Shown here piece after piece: positions 57,516-64,000 of a stretch of DNA of 64,000 nucleotides. The first letter of the stretch is position 1, and each line of letters begins with the position of its first letter. The DNA comes from CAVVAL01 sp963742725 (GTDB lineage: Bacteria > Actinomycetota > Actinomycetes > Mycobacteriales > Cryptosporangiaceae). Made by a program: the position numbers and the translations under genes. Under the pieces are notes generated by a model. The model was given only the letters and a program-made list of their open reading frames with translations, was not told the origin of the DNA and did no database searches. The stretch is from the NCBI GenBank assembly GCA_963742725.1, contig CAVUMX010000003.1:1550001-1614000 (forward strand). The letters are read 5' to 3'.

Positions 57516-57689
57516 GTGTTCGACCCGGCCAACCCAGAGGGCCCGGACGAAGGCTTCGTCGACCGCCGCCACGAGCGGGTGGCCCGCGGGGTCCAGCGCA
57601 GCCGGCGCGGCTTCATCCCGACGTGGGTCTACGCGGTCATACTCGCCGTTCTCGTCGGCGCCTGGATCTGGTGGGTCGCGACCGGCTGA
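57516..57689 (+). CDS. Small single-pass membrane protein after pafA
   Basis: 57 residues from the GTG at 57516, favoured because AAGGTGG lies just upstream; a GTG nine bases earlier is possible. The N-terminal 30 residues are charged (EGFVDRRHERVARGVQRSRR), and the C-terminal part is one membrane helix (PTWVYAVILAVLVGAWIWWVATG). No family recognised. It follows pafA by 13 bases and converges with the DUF3866 gene, seven bases apart. Small membrane proteins at this position occur in related genomes, function unknown. Confidence 0.7.
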   Translation: MFDPANPEGPDEGFVDRRHERVARGVQRSRRGFIPTWVYAVILAVLVGAWIWWVATG

Positions 57690-57696
57690 GCTCGGG

Positions 57697-58773
57697 TCAG
57701 GACAGCAGGGCGGCGGCGTGACGGCCGGCGGCGGCCGAGGCGAGGAAGTAGGCGTGGTCGCCGTCGAGGCCGCGCCCCATCGTGGACAGCTTCACCGGGG
57801 ACGCCCGTAGCGCCGCGTCGAGCCCGTCGCTGCCGACGTGCACGATCCGGTGCCGTCCGGCGAGGGGTGCCAGGTCTGCCTCGACGGAGGCGGCCAGTGC
57901 CGCCGGCAGCCCACCGGGGACGACGAGGTCGGCCGGGGCCAGCGCGACCCGCCCGTACGCGGTGAGGGAGTGGTGGGAGACGCCGCGGTGGCGTTCGCGC
58001 GGGTCGGCGTCCGACAGGCGCAGGGCGGCGACGGGCCGTCCGCCGAGCGCGGCGACGGCGTTCACGGCTTCGCCGGCGGCCACCCCGGAGAAGCCCCACG
58101 GCGTGCCGGTGCCGAGGTTGCCCGGTCCCTGGCAGACGATCGCGACGTCCGCGTCGAGGACCCAGCGGGCGGCCAGCAGTCCGGTGTGCAGGGTGACGGC
58201 TTCGAGGTCGCCGCCGAGGGCCTGGCCGACGGTGATCGTGCCGGCGAGCCGGTCGGCGAGGTCGCTGACCGCACGGGAGAACCAGATCGGCAGGGCGCCG
58301 CCGTCGGTCATGACGTAGGCGACGCGGACGCCGGGCCGGTCGGCCCACAGCCCGGCGAGGATGGCCGGCAGCGCGGAGTGCAGGTCGGCGACGATCACCG
58401 GCATGCCTTCCAGCGAGGTGGCGGCGGCGATCGTGGCGTGGTGCGGGGAGTCCTGCTCGTCCACGCCGAGCACGACGGCCTGCAGCGGCGTGTACCGGGC
58501 CTTGACGAGGTGGCCGGGGCCGGACGGGTCGTCCGGGAAGCGGTCCGGTACGGCGACGACCATCGCGTAGCCGCCGGTGCCGAGGCCCATCGCGAGCGCC
58601 GTCGTGTTGAGGAGGACGGTGTCGCCCGGCCTCGGCTCCCCGACGAGCGCCGGGTAGGCGAGCGCCCGCGCCGGCTCCCCGCCTGGTTCGCCATCAAGTT
58701 CCACGTCGAGTTCGAGCGCGCCGGACCAGCGGCGGCGCTCTGCGGTCACGGTCCCGGTCCGCCAGCGAATCAC
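57697..58773 (-). CDS. DUF3866 family protein
   Basis: 358 residues from a GTG at 58773. Conserved features: LVGEPRPGDTVLLNTTALAM, AVPDRFPDDPSGPGHLVKAR, YTPLQAVVLGVDEQDSPHHA, and VIVADLHSALPAILAGL. The protein appears cytosolic and has Rossmann-like strand/helix alternation. Its function is unknown; the family is found next to pup/proteasome genes in actinobacteria. It lies opposite to the locus and is divergent from the DinB gene by 26 bases. The pathway cannot be named from sequence. Confidence 0.85.
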   Translation of the reverse strand: MIRWRTGTVTAERRRWSGALELDVELDGEPGGEPARALAYPALVGEPRPGDTVLLNTTALAMGLGTGGYAMVVAVPDRFPDDPSGPGHLVKARYTPLQAVVLGVDEQDSPHHATIAAATSLEGMPVIVADLHSALPAILAGLWADRPGVRVAYVMTDGGALPIWFSRAVSDLADRLAGTITVGQALGGDLEAVTLHTGLLAARWVLDADVAIVCQGPGNLGTGTPWGFSGVAAGEAVNAVAALGGRPVAALRLSDADPRERHRGVSHHSLTAYGRVALAPADLVVPGGLPAALAASVEADLAPLAGRHRIVHVGSDGLDAALRASPVKLSTMGRGLDGDHAYFLASAAAGRHAAALLS

Positions 58774-58799
58774 CGGGACACCGTAACTAGGCTCCGGGC

Positions 58800-59306
58800 A
58801 TGACTGACACCCGCCCCGAACCGCCGGCGCAGGCCGACGAGCGCACGACGCTCACCGCCTTCCTCGACTTCCAGCGCGCCACCCTCGCCTGGAAGTGCGC
58901 CGACCTGACCGACGAGCAGCTGCGCACGCGCGCGGTGCCGCCGTCGTCGATGTCGCTGCTGGGGCTGGTCCGGCACCTGGCCGACGTGGAGCGCGGCTGG
59001 TTCCGGCGCACGCTGAACGGCGAGGCCGCGCCGCCGCTGTTCTACTCCGACGACGAGCCCGACGGGGAGTTCGACAACGTCGACTCGGCCGACGTCGCGG
59101 AGGCCTTCACGACGTGGGAGGCCGAGTGCGCCGCCTCGCGGGACGCGGTGGCGAACGCGGCGGATCTGGACGCCTCCGGCACGAACCGCCACGGCGAGGA
59201 GTTCTCGCTCCGCTGGATCCTGACCCACATGATCGAGGAGTACGCCCGGCACAACGGCCACGCCGACCTGCTGCGCGAGAGCATCGACGGCGCGACGGGG
59301 GAGTAG
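58800..59306 (+). CDS. DinB/DUF664 family protein
   Basis: 168 residues. Four-helix DinB/mycothiol-dependent maleylpyruvate-isomerase fold: MSLLGLVRHLADVERGWFRR has the first metal-binding His, and MIEEYARHNGHADLLRE has the second and third. Members bind a divalent metal and often use bacillithiol or mycothiol. The genome makes mycothiol (mshC), so a thiol-dependent transferase role is plausible. It lies between DUF3866 (divergent) and pafB. No signal or membrane segment. Confidence 0.9.
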   Translation: MTDTRPEPPAQADERTTLTAFLDFQRATLAWKCADLTDEQLRTRAVPPSSMSLLGLVRHLADVERGWFRRTLNGEAAPPLFYSDDEPDGEFDNVDSADVAEAFTTWEAECAASRDAVANAADLDASGTNRHGEEFSLRWILTHMIEEYARHNGHADLLRESIDGATGE

Positions 59307-59351
59307 GCCCGGGCCGGCAACCGCGCGCCGCGTCGGCTAGCGTCATGTCTC

Positions 59352-60326
59352 GTGTCCCGTCGACGCACAGAACGTCTCGTCAACCTGGTGATCTGCCTTC
59401 TCTCCACCCGCCGCTTCCTCACCGCGGCGCAGGTGGCCAGAATCGTGCCGGGATACGAGCACGACGAGGACGACCCCAAGGCGCACGAGGCGTTCCAGCG
59501 GATGTTCGAGCGGGACAAGGCCGAACTGCGTGACCTGGGCGTTCCGCTGGAGACGGGCACGAACAGCGTGTTCGAGTCCGAGCCCGGGTACCGCATCGCG
59601 CGGCGGGACTACGCGCTGCCGGAGATCCACCTGGAACCGGACGAGGCGGCGGCGGTCGGCCTGGCCGCGCGGCTGTGGCAGCACGCCGGGCTGGCGTCGG
59701 CGGCGTCGGCGGGCCTGCTGAAGCTGCGGGCCGGCGGCATCGACGTCGATCCGCACGCCACGCTGGGCATCGAGCCGGTCGTCAACGCCGAACCGGCCCT
59801 GGAGACGGTGTTCTCGGCCATCCACGAGCGCCGCGCGGTCCGGTTCGAGTACCGCACGCCGCGCGACGACGCCGCGGCCCTGCGCCACCTGCAGCCGTGG
59901 GGCGCGGTGTCGTGGCGGGGCCGCTGGTACGTCGTCGGCCACGACACCGACCGGAACGCGACCCGCTGCTTCCGGCTGTCCCGCGTGGTCGGCACGGTCA
60001 CGGCGGCCGGGCAGCCGGGCGCGTACACGCCACCCGAGGGCGTCAACCTGCTCGACCACGTCGCGACCTACGCCGGCGCGCCGGACCACGGCGGCAAGGC
60101 CCGGATCCGCGTCCGGGAAGGAGCCGGCGCCGGCCTGCGCCGCTGGGCACAGACGGTCGAACCCGACGTCGACGGCTGGGACGTGCTGACGCTCGGCTAC
60201 TCCGACCCGGAGTCCCTGGCCTCGCGCCTGGCCGGCTACGGCGCCGCCGTCGTCGCGCTCGAACCGCCCGAGGTGCGCGACGCGGTCGTCCGCCGCCTGA
60301 CCACGATCGCGGGACGGTCCGCATGA
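59352..60326 (+). CDS. pafB: WYL-domain transcriptional activator PafB
   Basis: 324 residues from a GTG at 59352. N-terminal winged helix (RRTERLVNLVICLLSTRRFL...RIVPGYEHDEDD), then a WYL domain (about 135-225, with AVRFEYRTP...GRWYVVGHD) and a C-terminal WCX domain. With PafC it forms the heterodimer that activates mycobacterial DNA-damage genes independently of LexA when single-stranded DNA is sensed. Its TGA overlaps the pafC ATG (ATGA), so the subunits are made together. Confidence 0.95.
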   Translation: MSRRRTERLVNLVICLLSTRRFLTAAQVARIVPGYEHDEDDPKAHEAFQRMFERDKAELRDLGVPLETGTNSVFESEPGYRIARRDYALPEIHLEPDEAAAVGLAARLWQHAGLASAASAGLLKLRAGGIDVDPHATLGIEPVVNAEPALETVFSAIHERRAVRFEYRTPRDDAAALRHLQPWGAVSWRGRWYVVGHDTDRNATRCFRLSRVVGTVTAAGQPGAYTPPEGVNLLDHVATYAGAPDHGGKARIRVREGAGAGLRRWAQTVEPDVDGWDVLTLGYSDPESLASRLAGYGAAVVALEPPEVRDAVVRRLTTIAGRSA

Positions 60327-61282
60327 GCACCACCGACCGGCTCGCCCGCCTGCTGGCGCTCGTCCCGTACCTGCTGGCCCGCCCAGGCATCCGCATCGCG
60401 GACGCCGCCGACGACCTGGGCGTCACCGACAAGCAGCTCCGCGACGACCTCCAGCTGCTGTTCGTGTGCGGTCTACCCGGCTACGGGCCCGGCGACCTCA
60501 TCGACATGTCGCTCGACGACGACACCGTGACGATCACCTACGACGCAGGCATGGACCGCCCGCTGCGCCTCGCCGCCGACGAGGCCATGGCGCTGGTCGT
60601 GGCGTTGCGGTCGCTCGCGGAGGTGCCGGGTCTGACCTCCGGCGACGTGGTGGAGCGGGCGCTCGCCAAGCTGGAGTCCGCCGCCGGGGACGCGGCCGGC
60701 GCGGCGGGTCGGGTCGCGATGCGCACGTTCTACTCGGACGAGACGACGATCCGCGCCGTCCGGGGCGCGCTGGAACGCGGCCACGCCCTGCACCTGACGT
60801 ACTACACGGCCGGCCGGGACGCCACGACCGACCGCGTCGTGGACCCGATGCGGCTGTTGCTGGTCGGCGGCCAGTCGTACCTGGAGGCGTGGTGCCGTAA
60901 CGCGGAGGCGGTCCGCCGCTTCCGGCTGGACCGCATCGACGCCCTCACCGAGCTGGACGAGCCGTCCGCGCCGCCGCCGGAGGCCACCACCTCCGATGTC
61001 CGGGAGGGCGTGTTCCAGCCGTCCGGCGACCATCCGCTGGTCACCGTCCGGGTCGGCCGGGCGTCGCGGTGGATCACCGAGTACTACCCGTGCGAGTCGG
61101 TCACCGAGGAGCCGGACGGACGCTGGCTCGTGGAGCTGCGCGCGAGCGACCTGTCGTGGGCGCGGCGGCTCGTGATGGGGCTCGGGTCCGACGCCGAGGT
61201 GGTGGCGCCGCGCGAGCTGGCCGTGGCGATCCAGGGCGAGGCGTCGGCGGCTCTCGCGGCGTATCTGGCCCCTCAGCGATAG
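60323..61282 (+). CDS. pafC: WYL-domain transcriptional activator PafC
   Basis: 319 residues from the ATG at 60323. Winged helix (TTDRLARLLALVPYLLARPG...ADDLGVTDKQLRDDLQLLF), WYL domain (about 145-215, with HLTYYTAGRDATTDRVV, LLLVGGQSYLEAWCRNAEAV) and a WCX tail. It partners PafB. Despite the names these proteins do not act in Pup ligation; their genes simply belong to the locus. The gene is followed ten bases later by a small membrane protein, tatA and tatC. Confidence 0.95.
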   Translation: MSTTDRLARLLALVPYLLARPGIRIADAADDLGVTDKQLRDDLQLLFVCGLPGYGPGDLIDMSLDDDTVTITYDAGMDRPLRLAADEAMALVVALRSLAEVPGLTSGDVVERALAKLESAAGDAAGAAGRVAMRTFYSDETTIRAVRGALERGHALHLTYYTAGRDATTDRVVDPMRLLLVGGQSYLEAWCRNAEAVRRFRLDRIDALTELDEPSAPPPEATTSDVREGVFQPSGDHPLVTVRVGRASRWITEYYPCESVTEEPDGRWLVELRASDLSWARRLVMGLGSDAEVVAPRELAVAIQGEASAALAAYLAPQR

Positions 61283-61292
61283 AGTCGGCGAC

Positions 61293-61529
61293 GTGACCTT
61301 CCCTGCCTGGATCGCCGTCGGCGCGGTCGTCCTCGGCCTCGTGCTGCTGCTCCTGGCCGCCGTCGCGCTGCTGCGCCGCCTCAGTCCGCTGCGCGGTGCC
61401 GCCCAGCGGCTCCAGGAGCAGGCCAGCCACGTCGATGAGCTGCAGAAACGCCTCGACGGGCTGCAAGGCCGCATCGACGAGGTCAACCGCAAAGTTGAAC
61501 AGCAGATGGCGAAAATGCCCCATCGCTGA
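61293..61529 (+). CDS. Small membrane protein with coiled-coil tail
   Basis: 78 residues from a GTG at 61293. One N-terminal membrane helix (about 4-27, AWIAVGAVVLGLVLLLLAAV) followed by a coiled coil (about 38-72, QEQASHVDELQKRLDGLQGR). Similar to short proteins found between pafC and tatA in actinobacteria; function unknown. It has TatB-like overall shape (membrane anchor and helix), but lacks the TatA/B hinge and is not called TatB. Co-transcribed with pafBC and the tat genes by spacing. Confidence 0.75.
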   Translation: MTFPAWIAVGAVVLGLVLLLLAAVALLRRLSPLRGAAQRLQEQASHVDELQKRLDGLQGRIDEVNRKVEQQMAKMPHR

Positions 61530-61608
61530 GCAGCCGTGACATCCCCGCGTACGCGGTGACAGGCAGCCCGTACGATGAGGAAAGTTTCCCGAAACTGAGA
61601 GGCACATC

Positions 61609-61875
61609 ATGGGCGGGTTGCAGACCTGGCACATCATTGTCGTCGTTGGGGTGTTCCTGCTCCTGTTCGGCGCCAAGCGGCTCCCCGACGCCGCTCGCTC
61701 GCTGGGCCGGTCGCTGCGCATCTTCAAGGCCGAGACGAAGAACCTCATGGAGGACGACGTCAAGGGCAAGGCTGAGGCTCAGCACAACCGGGTGATCACT
61801 CCGGAGATCCCGGACGACCAGCCGTCGCCGCTGCCGAAGACCGAACCCCTCGAGCAGCGCCGCGACGAGCGCTGA
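61609..61875 (+). CDS. tatA: Sec-independent protein translocase TatA
   Basis: 88 residues from an ATG preceded by GAGAGG. Short membrane helix (about 6-21, WHIIVVVGVFLLLFGAK) then the conserved FGAKRLPDAARSLGRSLRIF amphipathic helix, and an acidic/proline tail. TatA oligomers form the pore of the twin-arginine translocase for folded proteins. The Phe-Gly hinge after the membrane helix is present. It lies 79 bases after the small membrane gene and 19 before tatC. Confidence 0.96.
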   Translation: MGGLQTWHIIVVVGVFLLLFGAKRLPDAARSLGRSLRIFKAETKNLMEDDVKGKAEAQHNRVITPEIPDDQPSPLPKTEPLEQRRDER

Positions 61876-61894
61876 GGCGCCAGGCCGGCATCGG

Positions 61895-62776
61895 GTGAGT
61901 CCCCTCCTGCGCCGCGGCGGTCGAGACCGTCAGCGGAGAGCCGCCGACGGCTCCATGACGCTGATCGAGCACCTGCTCGAACTGCGGGACCGCCTGTTCA
62001 AGGCGACGCTGGCGCTCCTCGTGGGCCTCGGCGTCGGGCTGTTCTTCGCGAACGAGACGCTGGACTTCCTCCAGCAGCCCTACTGTGACCGGTTCCCGGT
62101 GGGGAAGTGTCCGTTCAACGCGCAGTCCCCGGTCGATCCGTTCCTGCTGAACCTGAAGGTCGGCCTGTACCTGGGGCTGATCGCGTCCTCGCCGGTGTGG
62201 CTGTACCAGCTGTGGTCGTTCATCACGCCGGGCCTGCACCGCAACGAGAAGAAGTGGGCGTACGGGTTCGTCGCGGTGGCGGTGCCGCTGTTCGTCGCGG
62301 GCGCGATCCTGGCCCACTTCGTGGTCGGCAAGGGTCTGGACTTCCTGCTCGCCCAGCAGGACGAGTCGGTGGCGATCAACCTCGACATCAACGGCTACTT
62401 CGACTTCGTCACCGGCATGCTGTTGATCTTCGGGGTGGCGTTCGAGTTCCCGCTGATCGTGTTCATGCTGAACCTGGCCGGCGTGGTGAGCGCGAAGCGG
62501 CTGCTCGGCTGGTGGCGGATCGCGGTCTTCCTGACGTTCGTGTTCACCGCGATCGTGACGCCGACGCCCGACCCGTTCGGCATGACGGCGCTGGCGATCC
62601 CCATGTCGATCCTGTACTTCGCGGCGGTCGGCGCGGCGTTCCTCAACGAGAAGCGCCGGGCCCGGGCGCGCATCGCCGAGGAGCACGAGGCCATCCACGA
62701 CGACGAGCGGTCCGAACTGGACTACGAGGTCGAACCCGTGGAGCCGCCCACCCCGGTCGAGAATCCTGAACGCTAG
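61895..62776 (+). CDS. tatC: Sec-independent protein translocase TatC
   Basis: 293 residues from a GTG at 61895; the basic N-terminus (LLRRGGRDRQRRAADG) precedes the conserved MTLIEHLLELRDRLFKA. Six membrane helices, with the signature Glu in the LLELRDRLF cytoplasmic segment and SPVWLYQLWSFITPGLHRNE. TatC binds the twin-arginine signal peptide. The C-terminal tail is acidic (EHEAIHDDERSELDYEVE). The next gene, a lipid kinase, starts directly after its stop. Confidence 0.96.
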   Translation: MSPLLRRGGRDRQRRAADGSMTLIEHLLELRDRLFKATLALLVGLGVGLFFANETLDFLQQPYCDRFPVGKCPFNAQSPVDPFLLNLKVGLYLGLIASSPVWLYQLWSFITPGLHRNEKKWAYGFVAVAVPLFVAGAILAHFVVGKGLDFLLAQQDESVAINLDINGYFDFVTGMLLIFGVAFEFPLIVFMLNLAGVVSAKRLLGWWRIAVFLTFVFTAIVTPTPDPFGMTALAIPMSILYFAAVGAAFLNEKRRARARIAEEHEAIHDDERSELDYEVEPVEPPTPVENPER

Positions 62777-63652
62777 GTGAGGATCGCGGTCCTGGCGAAC
62801 CGCACGGCGGGCAAGGGCCGCAGCGCCCATCTGCTCGACGGTGTCCTCGCCCGTCTCGGCCCGTCCGCGACGCTGCTCACCGCGCACGACGGGCCGAGTG
62901 CCGCGGCTGCCGCGCGCGAGGCCGTGGAGGGCGGCGCCGGCACGCTGGTGGCGTTCGGCGGCGACGGCACCGTGCACCTCGCGCTCCAGGCGGTCGCCGG
63001 GACGGGCGTCCCGCTGGGGATCATCCCGGCGGGCACGGGCAACGACTTCGCGAACGCGGTCGGTGTGCCGTCCGACCTGCTGGCCGCGGCCGACGCGATC
63101 GCCGCCGGCGCCACCCGCGACGTCGACGCCGTCCAGGCCACCGCGGCGGACGGCACGACCCGCTGGTGGAGCACGATCCTGTGTGCCGGCTTCGACTCGG
63201 CGGTCAACGAGCGGGCCAACCGGATGCGGTGGCCGCGCGGCCCGGTCCGCTACGACCTGGCGATCCTGGCCGAGCTGGCCCGCCTGGCGCCCCGGGACTT
63301 CACCGTGGAGCTGGACGGCCAGCCGTGGAGCGGGCCGGCGGTGCTGGTCGCGGTCGGCAACAGTCCGAGCTACGGCGGCGGGATGCGGATGTGCCCGTCC
63401 GCGCAGGTCGACGACGGCGTGCTGGACGTGACGATCGTGGGCCCGATCAGCCGGGCGACGCTCATCCGGACGAAGCCCCGCATCTACGAGGGCACCCACG
63501 TGGACCATCCGCAGGTGACGACCCGCCGGGCACGGTCGGTGACGCTGACCGCCCCGGCGACGACCGCCTACGCGGACGGGGAACGGCTCGGTCCGCTGCC
63601 CGTCCGGACGGTGTGTGTGCCAGGCGCGCTGCGCGTGATCACGGCACCGTAG
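62777..63652 (+). CDS. Diacylglycerol/lipid kinase family protein
   Basis: 291 residues from a GTG at 62777, directly after the tatC stop. Catalytic motif FGGDGTVHLALQAVAGTG with the GGDGT loop, PAGTGNDFANAVG, and the C-terminal domain with SPSYGGGMRMCPSAQVDDG. It phosphorylates diacylglycerol or a related lipid such as undecaprenol with ATP. It is convergent with a BASS-family transporter gene, overlapping by 14 bases at their 3' ends. The tatA-tatC-lipid kinase order is common in actinobacteria. Confidence 0.94.
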   Translation: MRIAVLANRTAGKGRSAHLLDGVLARLGPSATLLTAHDGPSAAAAAREAVEGGAGTLVAFGGDGTVHLALQAVAGTGVPLGIIPAGTGNDFANAVGVPSDLLAAADAIAAGATRDVDAVQATAADGTTRWWSTILCAGFDSAVNERANRMRWPRGPVRYDLAILAELARLAPRDFTVELDGQPWSGPAVLVAVGNSPSYGGGMRMCPSAQVDDGVLDVTIVGPISRATLIRTKPRIYEGTHVDHPQVTTRRARSVTLTAPATTAYADGERLGPLPVRTVCVPGALRVITAP

Positions 63653-64000
63653 CGGGTTCCTTGGCCTCGGCCGGCTGCCGGATCATGATGCCGACTGCCG
63701 CGGCGGTGAAGAACATCGCGATGCCGTAGAGCGCGGGCGGCACGGCCATCTCGGTGCTCTCCAGCAGGCTCAGCGCGATCGTGATGGCGAGCGTGCTGTT
63801 GTGGATGCCCACCTCCATCGAGGAGGCGATGGCCTGGCGGGGCGCGATCCGCAGCAGGCGGGGCACCAGGTAGCCGATGCCGAGGCTGAGCAGGCTGAAC
63901 AGGACGACTATCACGCCCAGCTCGCCGACGTGCGCCGCGAGCGTCTCCCGCTCCTTGGCGACCGCCGCGACGATGACCGTCACCAGCACGATCACGGACA
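63639..64000 (-). CDS. Bile acid:sodium symporter (BASS)-family transporter, C-terminal part (truncated by window edge)
   Basis: About 120 codons are visible. The frame remains open through the right edge, so the true start lies beyond it. Three or four membrane helices are seen, with the BASS-type motif RQAIASSMEVGIHNSTLAIT, where the conserved ExGxxN positions bind sodium. The C-terminus is MIRQPAEAKEPATVP. Such transporters carry organic anions, pantoate or related metabolites with Na+. Its 3' end overlaps the lipid kinase gene. Confidence 0.88.
   Translation of the reverse strand, partial: SVIVLVTVIVAAVAKERETLAAHVGELGVIVVLFSLLSLGIGYLVPRLLRIAPRQAIASSMEVGIHNSTLAITIALSLLESTEMAVPPALYGIAMFFTAAAVGIMIRQPAEAKEPATVP

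Noticed and set aside
61293..61529. tatB
   Set aside because: Membrane anchor plus coiled coil, but it lacks the TatA/B hinge and conserved Gly-Pro pattern.

Overview
This is high-GC DNA with dense, often overlapping genes and frequent GTG or TTG starts. The organism is an actinomycete: the window carries a complete Pup-proteasome locus, the mycothiol gene mshC, F420-type and WYL-type proteins, and an LPXTG surface protein. Gene content and order (uppP, phosphatase, DUF3090, PI-kinase-like, mshC, PAC2, metH; arc, dop, pup, prcB, prcA, pafA, pafB, pafC, tatA, tatC) fit Streptosporangiales, perhaps Thermomonosporaceae. The family-level placement is inference. No phage, insertion sequence or CRISPR array is visible.

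Layout, 1-16 kb: an accessory and regulatory region. It holds the N-terminal part of a large ATP-dependent regulator, a DUF4242 protein, a decayed AraC gene, the proton-translocating transhydrogenase operon pntAA-pntAB-pntB, a five-gene signalling operon (ECF-like sigma, coiled-coil protein, response regulator, histidine kinase, GerMN lipoprotein), a cysteine-less HesB-like protein, two MarR proteins, a DUF4142 protein, a PucR regulator, an ABC-2 exporter, and an AraC/SDR divergent pair.

16.7-31.6 kb: tRNA-Leu(GAG), an M20 peptidase, a quinone oxidoreductase, small conserved proteins, an aldo/keto reductase, an LLM oxidoreductase, uppP, the conserved phosphatase/DUF3090/PI-kinase-like trio, a membrane cyclophilin, an LPXTG protein, mshC and a PAC2 protein.

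31.8-42.3 kb: metH and a MacB/FtsX-type permease, both broken by many one- or two-base indels although their protein sequence is otherwise preserved. Between them lie an intact HAD phosphatase and an intact MarR regulator. A NarL-type two-component system lies upstream of the ABC transporter.

42.7-64 kb: a RecB-like nuclease, a site-2 protease, TrmI, a ferredoxin, and the pupylation/proteasome region. ARC unfolds substrates. PafA attaches Pup and Dop removes it. PrcB and PrcA form the 20S core. PafB and PafC are the WYL DNA-damage activator. TatA/TatC and a lipid kinase follow. Two features stand out. First, a reverse-oriented tandem triplet of membrane-anchored, 12-cysteine LppU-like proteins sits between dop and pup. 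Second, RNA hairpins lie at the dop start codon and between pup and prcB, suggesting post-transcriptional tuning of the system. The most unusual candidate systems are this Cys-rich triplet and the sigma-like/two-component/GerMN operon.
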